Source of the DNA: Membranipora membranacea
Taxonomy: Eukaryota > Bryozoa > Gymnolaemata > Cheilostomatida > Membraniporidae
Length of the DNA stretch: 60,000 bases
Direction: 5' to 3'
NCBI GenBank assembly: GCA_914767715.1
Contig: OU612065.1
Location: 29,266,001-29,326,000, forward strand
A model generated the notes under the pieces. It was not told the origin of the DNA. It worked only from the letters and a program-made list of their open reading frames with translations, and searched no databases. The position numbers and the translations under genes were made by a program. Below are positions 56,654 to 60,000 of this stretch, one piece after another (the stretch's first letter is position 1; each line of letters starts with the position of its first letter).

Positions 56654-59392
56654 TCATAAATCAGTTCGATGGATAGCTGGGTTGAGATATCGGTAGACTC
56701 GCTGTTTGAAAGCATATTTCTTCACATTGGTGTTGATTGTACCAACAACAGAACCTGTCCGGGTGTTGTGATTGTGCATATGGCTTGTGGAGACTTTGCC
56801 TTCATCAACAGCTGCTGAACCTGCAATGATTTTGAAGTACAATTTTAGATCGGAATTTTGTCGTCTTTCAGCTAGAGTCTGCCAATCGAACTGAGACATG
56901 AGATCACTGATATGATCCGACTTCTTTTTGTGAAAAGCCCATCTGAAAGCCTTCCGATTAATCGCTTCCATAGTGTCGATGTGTTTCACCAAGTGAGGCG
57001 ACCAGCTTTGAGAAGCGTATTCCAGTATAGGCCTACAAATACATTTATAGCAAATAGCTCTGGATTTTGTACGAGCTTTTTTCAAATTTCTCATCAACAT
57101 ATGAAGTATTTGAGTGGCTTTTTTACATATCTCCCTGATGTGTTTGTCGAAGGATAATTGGTCATCTATATGTACACCAAGATATTTAATACTGGAGACT
57201 TGAGTCAGCTTGGAGTTGTTGAGCATGTAACTAGCCTGGGTTGAGTTATGTTTTTGACGCTGTATTCTCATGTGCTCACACTTATCCACATTAAACTTCA
57301 TCTGCCAGGTGTTAGCCCACTCAATTAGTCGATCAAGATCGCTCTGCATATGATCCACATCCACCTGTGATTGTATTCGGTGAAAAGCTAAAGAGTCATC
57401 TGCAAATAGTCTAAGGTTACAAAAATGGACACAAGATGGCATGTCGTTGATATATAATAAGAACAGGAGGGGCCCCAGAACACTGCCCTGGGGCACACCA
57501 GAGGTGACATGATGCAAAGAAGATTGGACACCATTAACTGTCACTGTGAGTAGTCGGTTGGATAGCCATTCAGATATCCAGTTGCAGGTAGATCTATGGA
57601 TTCCTATGGCTTTCATCTTGAGGAGAAGTTTTGGATGCGAGACGACATCAAAAGCCTTTGAGAAGTCAAGGACTGCTAGATCAACCGGGATGTTCTGATC
57701 ATAGGCTTCCACAAGGTCTGTTATGGTTGTAAGAAGCTGGGTGTCGCAACCATGTTGCTTTCTAAATCCATGCTGGCATTCTACAAGCAGATTGTTATTA
57801 TCTAGGAAATTGTTTATGTCATGACATAGAATATGTTCTAGTATTTTAGATGTAATACAGGTCATAGAGATTGGTCGGTAGTTCAGCGGATTACTGCGAG
57901 AGCCTTTCTTGTGGATTGGAATGACATTTGCAAGCTTCCAGTCGTCAGGAACAGCGCCTGTATCAAGAGAATATTGGTAGATTAATGACAATGGTTTGTA
58001 GATAAAATTTGCCAGAAACTTAAGCAAGGCAGAGGAGAGTCCGTCAGGTCCCGCACCTTTGGTGCGATCAAGTGATTGGAGTTGCTTCAGCACTCCAATT
58101 GGCTGAATCCTAATACATGAAAACTGTTGAGCAGTACATGGGTTTGTGGGGGGCTGTCTACCATCATCGTCTGTAAAGACAGAGCTGAAAGCAGATGCAA
58201 AGCAATCAGCGATATCAGCGGCTGAGTCGGACAGGCAACCATCTATCTTCTTGATTGTATTGCTGTTTCCACGCCTGTTAGAAATGAACTTGAACAGGGG
58301 TTTACTGTCTCCATTCTCGAGCTTGCTACAAATATGGTTGTTTATAAATGCATTGTAATCATGGTTTATGAGTTTATCACAGAGTTTAGATTGTTTAGAC
58401 GCTTTTTCTCTGTTCTCGGCAGTATTGTGTAGCTTACTTGTTTTATGCCATCGCTTCCTCCGATTTACTTCCCTCTCTGTTGACTTGGACATCCAAGGGT
58501 TCGGGGTGGGCTTTCTCCTTTTGCTTGGGATGTTTTTAAAAGCGGATTTGAGAATACTGGATTTGAAGGTTTCCCAAACTGTGTTTACAGGGGCCCCAAC
58601 TTTCACTTGCTGGCTAATTTCAGTTTCGATGTCATAGCAGTCAATCATTATCTCAGGGATTTTGGCCTTTTTGAAATTCCAAAATGGTGTAGTATTGTTG
58701 TTATTGATAGAGTGGGAGATGGGATGCTCAGAGAATAGGTCAAACAAAAGCACATGGTGATCAGAACAACTTGGCTCACTTATAGGGATGGAGAGGTCCA
58801 AGTTAGAGAGTACAAGGTCGAGGGTGTTTCCGTGTGTGTGTGTCGGAAAATCAACAAACTGTTCGAGGTCACTGGCTTCTACAAAATTCAGAAATGATTC
58901 ATGCATATTTGGGTTCAGGCGTCTTTTGAGTTGACCTTTCGACCAATCAATGTCTGGTAGGTTGAAGTCACCTACAATCAGTTGATTACATGAGGTTTGG
59001 TTACGATGCCAGGTAAGGAAATCATCTATTGAATTGATAGCTGGTCTCCGATAGTACACTGTAAAAGAGAAAGAAAACCCACCAATACTAAGGTCAAGTG
59101 ACAGGATTTCACCTCTATCTTCTGGTGTGATCTTATTAACTAGAATATTCAATGTTTCACTAACACCAATCAATACTCCTCCACCACGACCAGAAGTGTT
59201 AACACGATCTAGCCTGTAAAGGGTATAATTATCACAAATTTCTTTATCTAAAATGCTACCAATTAGTTTAGTTTCTGTGAGGGCAAATAGGTGAGGTTTG
59301 TGATGGTCAAGAATTAACTCCAGTTGGTGCCTTTTCCCACTTATGCCGTTGCAGTTCCAGACCAATATACTGACAGGATGCTTAGTATCCAT
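56654..59392 (-). CDS. LINE ORF2: endonuclease-reverse transcriptase
   Basis: Protein of 912 residues for target-primed reverse transcription. The N-terminal ~230 residues form an APE-type endonuclease with WNCNGISGK near residue 13, LTETKL, GDFNLPDIDW, LDLVLSN and SDHHVLLF, which cover the catalytic set. The reverse transcriptase at about 430-700 has NYRPISMTC, GFRKQHGCDTQL, LDFSKAFDVVSHPKLL, GVPQGSVLGPLLFLLYINDM and catalytic LFADDSLAF near residue 662 (FADD in place of the common YADD). The C-terminal region (IKYLGVHID, ILEYASQSWSPH) is typical of CR1/Jockey elements. ATG GAT ACT at 59392 is the first ATG, 45 bp after the ORF1 stop. All key residues appear intact. Confidence 0.93.
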   Translation of the reverse strand: MDTKHPVSILVWNCNGISGKRHQLELILDHHKPHLFALTETKLIGSILDKEICDNYTLYRLDRVNTSGRGGGVLIGVSETLNILVNKITPEDRGEILSLDLSIGGFSFSFTVYYRRPAINSIDDFLTWHRNQTSCNQLIVGDFNLPDIDWSKGQLKRRLNPNMHESFLNFVEASDLEQFVDFPTHTHGNTLDLVLSNLDLSIPISEPSCSDHHVLLFDLFSEHPISHSINNNNTTPFWNFKKAKIPEIMIDCYDIETEISQQVKVGAPVNTVWETFKSSILKSAFKNIPSKRRKPTPNPWMSKSTEREVNRRKRWHKTSKLHNTAENREKASKQSKLCDKLINHDYNAFINNHICSKLENGDSKPLFKFISNRRGNSNTIKKIDGCLSDSAADIADCFASAFSSVFTDDDGRQPPTNPCTAQQFSCIRIQPIGVLKQLQSLDRTKGAGPDGLSSALLKFLANFIYKPLSLIYQYSLDTGAVPDDWKLANVIPIHKKGSRSNPLNYRPISMTCITSKILEHILCHDINNFLDNNNLLVECQHGFRKQHGCDTQLLTTITDLVEAYDQNIPVDLAVLDFSKAFDVVSHPKLLLKMKAIGIHRSTCNWISEWLSNRLLTVTVNGVQSSLHHVTSGVPQGSVLGPLLFLLYINDMPSCVHFCNLRLFADDSLAFHRIQSQVDVDHMQSDLDRLIEWANTWQMKFNVDKCEHMRIQRQKHNSTQASYMLNNSKLTQVSSIKYLGVHIDDQLSFDKHIREICKKATQILHMLMRNLKKARTKSRAICYKCICRPILEYASQSWSPHLVKHIDTMEAINRKAFRWAFHKKKSDHISDLMSQFDWQTLAERRQNSDLKLYFKIIAGSAAVDEGKVSTSHMHNHNTRTGSVVGTINTNVKKYAFKQRVYRYLNPAIHRTDL

Positions 59393-59437
59393 CGTGCTTG
59401 TTAAAGTTAGACCTGTAAGAGAGAGTACGAAATTAGT

Positions 59438-60000
59438 TTAGAGTTCCCTAGACGAGGACTGGTCTGTGTTGACAGTAGAGTCAATAGTCTTGCCACTTTC
59501 ATCTACAACAATCCATGCTTCAGTGCCTTTCTCTGAACAATGGAGCTGGCCACTGCGTAACCTGTATTTGTTGTCTTTGAACATATCTGAGAGGTTGTTT
59601 CGTATACAACGAAGTTTGTACTCCTTCTCTTGCTCTTCTTTTGTTAGATCGGGGGTTGCAAACATCCGGTCTCTGTCACTCCACCTGTTAAAATACCTTA
59701 GGAAGTCTATCTTCATTATCTCTGTGTGAAATTGTATTTTCACCGGCCGTGGTTTGTTCTGTGGTCTGTTCAATTTCTGTACACCTAGCCTGGAAACCCT
59801 AGTAATAGAGTTTGGTAGAAAACCTAAACCATGCATAATGTCAGAGACCTCTTTATGGGTGTTGACCTCTTCAGCAAGACCATGCAAGATAGCAGACTGA
59901 TTACGCTCAAGTTTCTGTCTTTCGAGTGACTCACGTTTTGCTCTTTGATCTAACCTTTCAGCGATAACCTTCAACTCAGCGTTGTTGTTGTTCGATTCAC
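59438..60000 (-). CDS. LINE ORF1 protein, C-terminal part (cut by window edge)
   Basis: The frame is open from the window's right end to a stop at 59438. The visible part starts with a charged helical stretch (ERLDQRAKRESLERQKLER) and continues into an RRM-like/C-terminal domain as in LINE ORF1 RNA-binding chaperones, with the characteristic RPVKIQFHTE and a conserved FATPDLTKEEQEKEYKLR segment. The start codon lies outside the window. Forty-five bases separate it from ORF2, consistent with termination-reinitiation or internal entry. Confidence 0.85.
   Translation of the reverse strand, partial: ESNNNNAELKVIAERLDQRAKRESLERQKLERNQSAILHGLAEEVNTHKEVSDIMHGLGFLPNSITRVSRLGVQKLNRPQNKPRPVKIQFHTEIMKIDFLRYFNRWSDRDRMFATPDLTKEEQEKEYKLRCIRNNLSDMFKDNKYRLRSGQLHCSEKGTEAWIVVDESGKTIDSTVNTDQSSSREL

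Larger units (their letters stand above)
55868..60000 (-). mobile_element. CR1/Jockey-type non-LTR retrotransposon, runs off right edge
   Basis: Two consecutive open frames on the minus strand (ORF1 above 59438, ORF2 59392-56654) are followed by a 3' UTR. The 3' limit is placed tentatively at the TAA/AAT tract at 55870-55890, a common ending in such elements. No target-site duplication was verified. No frameshift or stop interrupts the visible ORFs, so the copy may be recent. It lacks LTRs and an RNase H domain. Confidence 0.75.

Noticed and set aside
56912-58637. Plus-strand open frames within the LINE
   Set aside because: Antisense shadows of the 912-codon ORF2.

Overview
This window is nuclear DNA from an animal, most likely a marine invertebrate. 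The evidence is many short GT-AG introns, AT-rich non-coding DNA, and protein sequences close to human KATNIP, COX6B, SNRNP200 and TMEM186. Non-LTR retrotransposons, foldback elements and many minisatellites are also present. The phylum cannot be fixed from the sequence alone. No prokaryotic or viral genome features are seen.

Layout. (1) 0.4-8.4 kb, minus strand: a cluster of partly duplicated segments encoding very small secreted cysteine-rich peptides. One gene is complete (5990-7505), one lacks its start exon (3066-3719), and there is one degenerate copy (8022-8249) and two orphan signal-like exons. SINE-like sequence and a 143-bp satellite lie among them. (2) 9.2-29.8 kb, plus strand: KATNIP, 31 recognised exons joining in one open frame of about 1,561 codons. 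(3) 30.3-31.1 kb, minus strand: COX6B, 3 coding exons, tail-to-tail with KATNIP. (4) 31.1-32.5 kb: a head-to-head promoter region whose SNRNP200 first exon has been duplicated, with a further inverted copy forming a long palindrome. (5) 32.5-54.2 kb, plus strand: SNRNP200/BRR2, 38 coding exons, 2,134 codons, apparently complete. (6) 54.4-55.0 kb, minus strand: TMEM186, single coding exon. (7) about 55.9 kb to the window end, minus strand: an apparently intact CR1/Jockey-type LINE with ORF1 cut by the window edge and a full ORF2.

The conserved genes are unrelated in function: microtubule/cilium base (KATNIP), respiratory chain complex IV (COX6B), spliceosome (SNRNP200), and mitochondrial complex I assembly (TMEM186). 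Exon junctions were placed by hand from splice consensus, reading phase and remembered protein conservation. Every junction listed keeps frame.

The most striking signals are two independent minisatellites, one in KATNIP (36 units, exactly 28 bp each) and one in SNRNP200 (28 units of 36-37 bp). In each, the repeated unit is the exon's last bases plus the 5' splice site, so each gene carries dozens of tandem donor sites right at a real exon end. The second is the peptide cluster, whose six-cysteine spacing and intron phases are identical between diverged paralogues.
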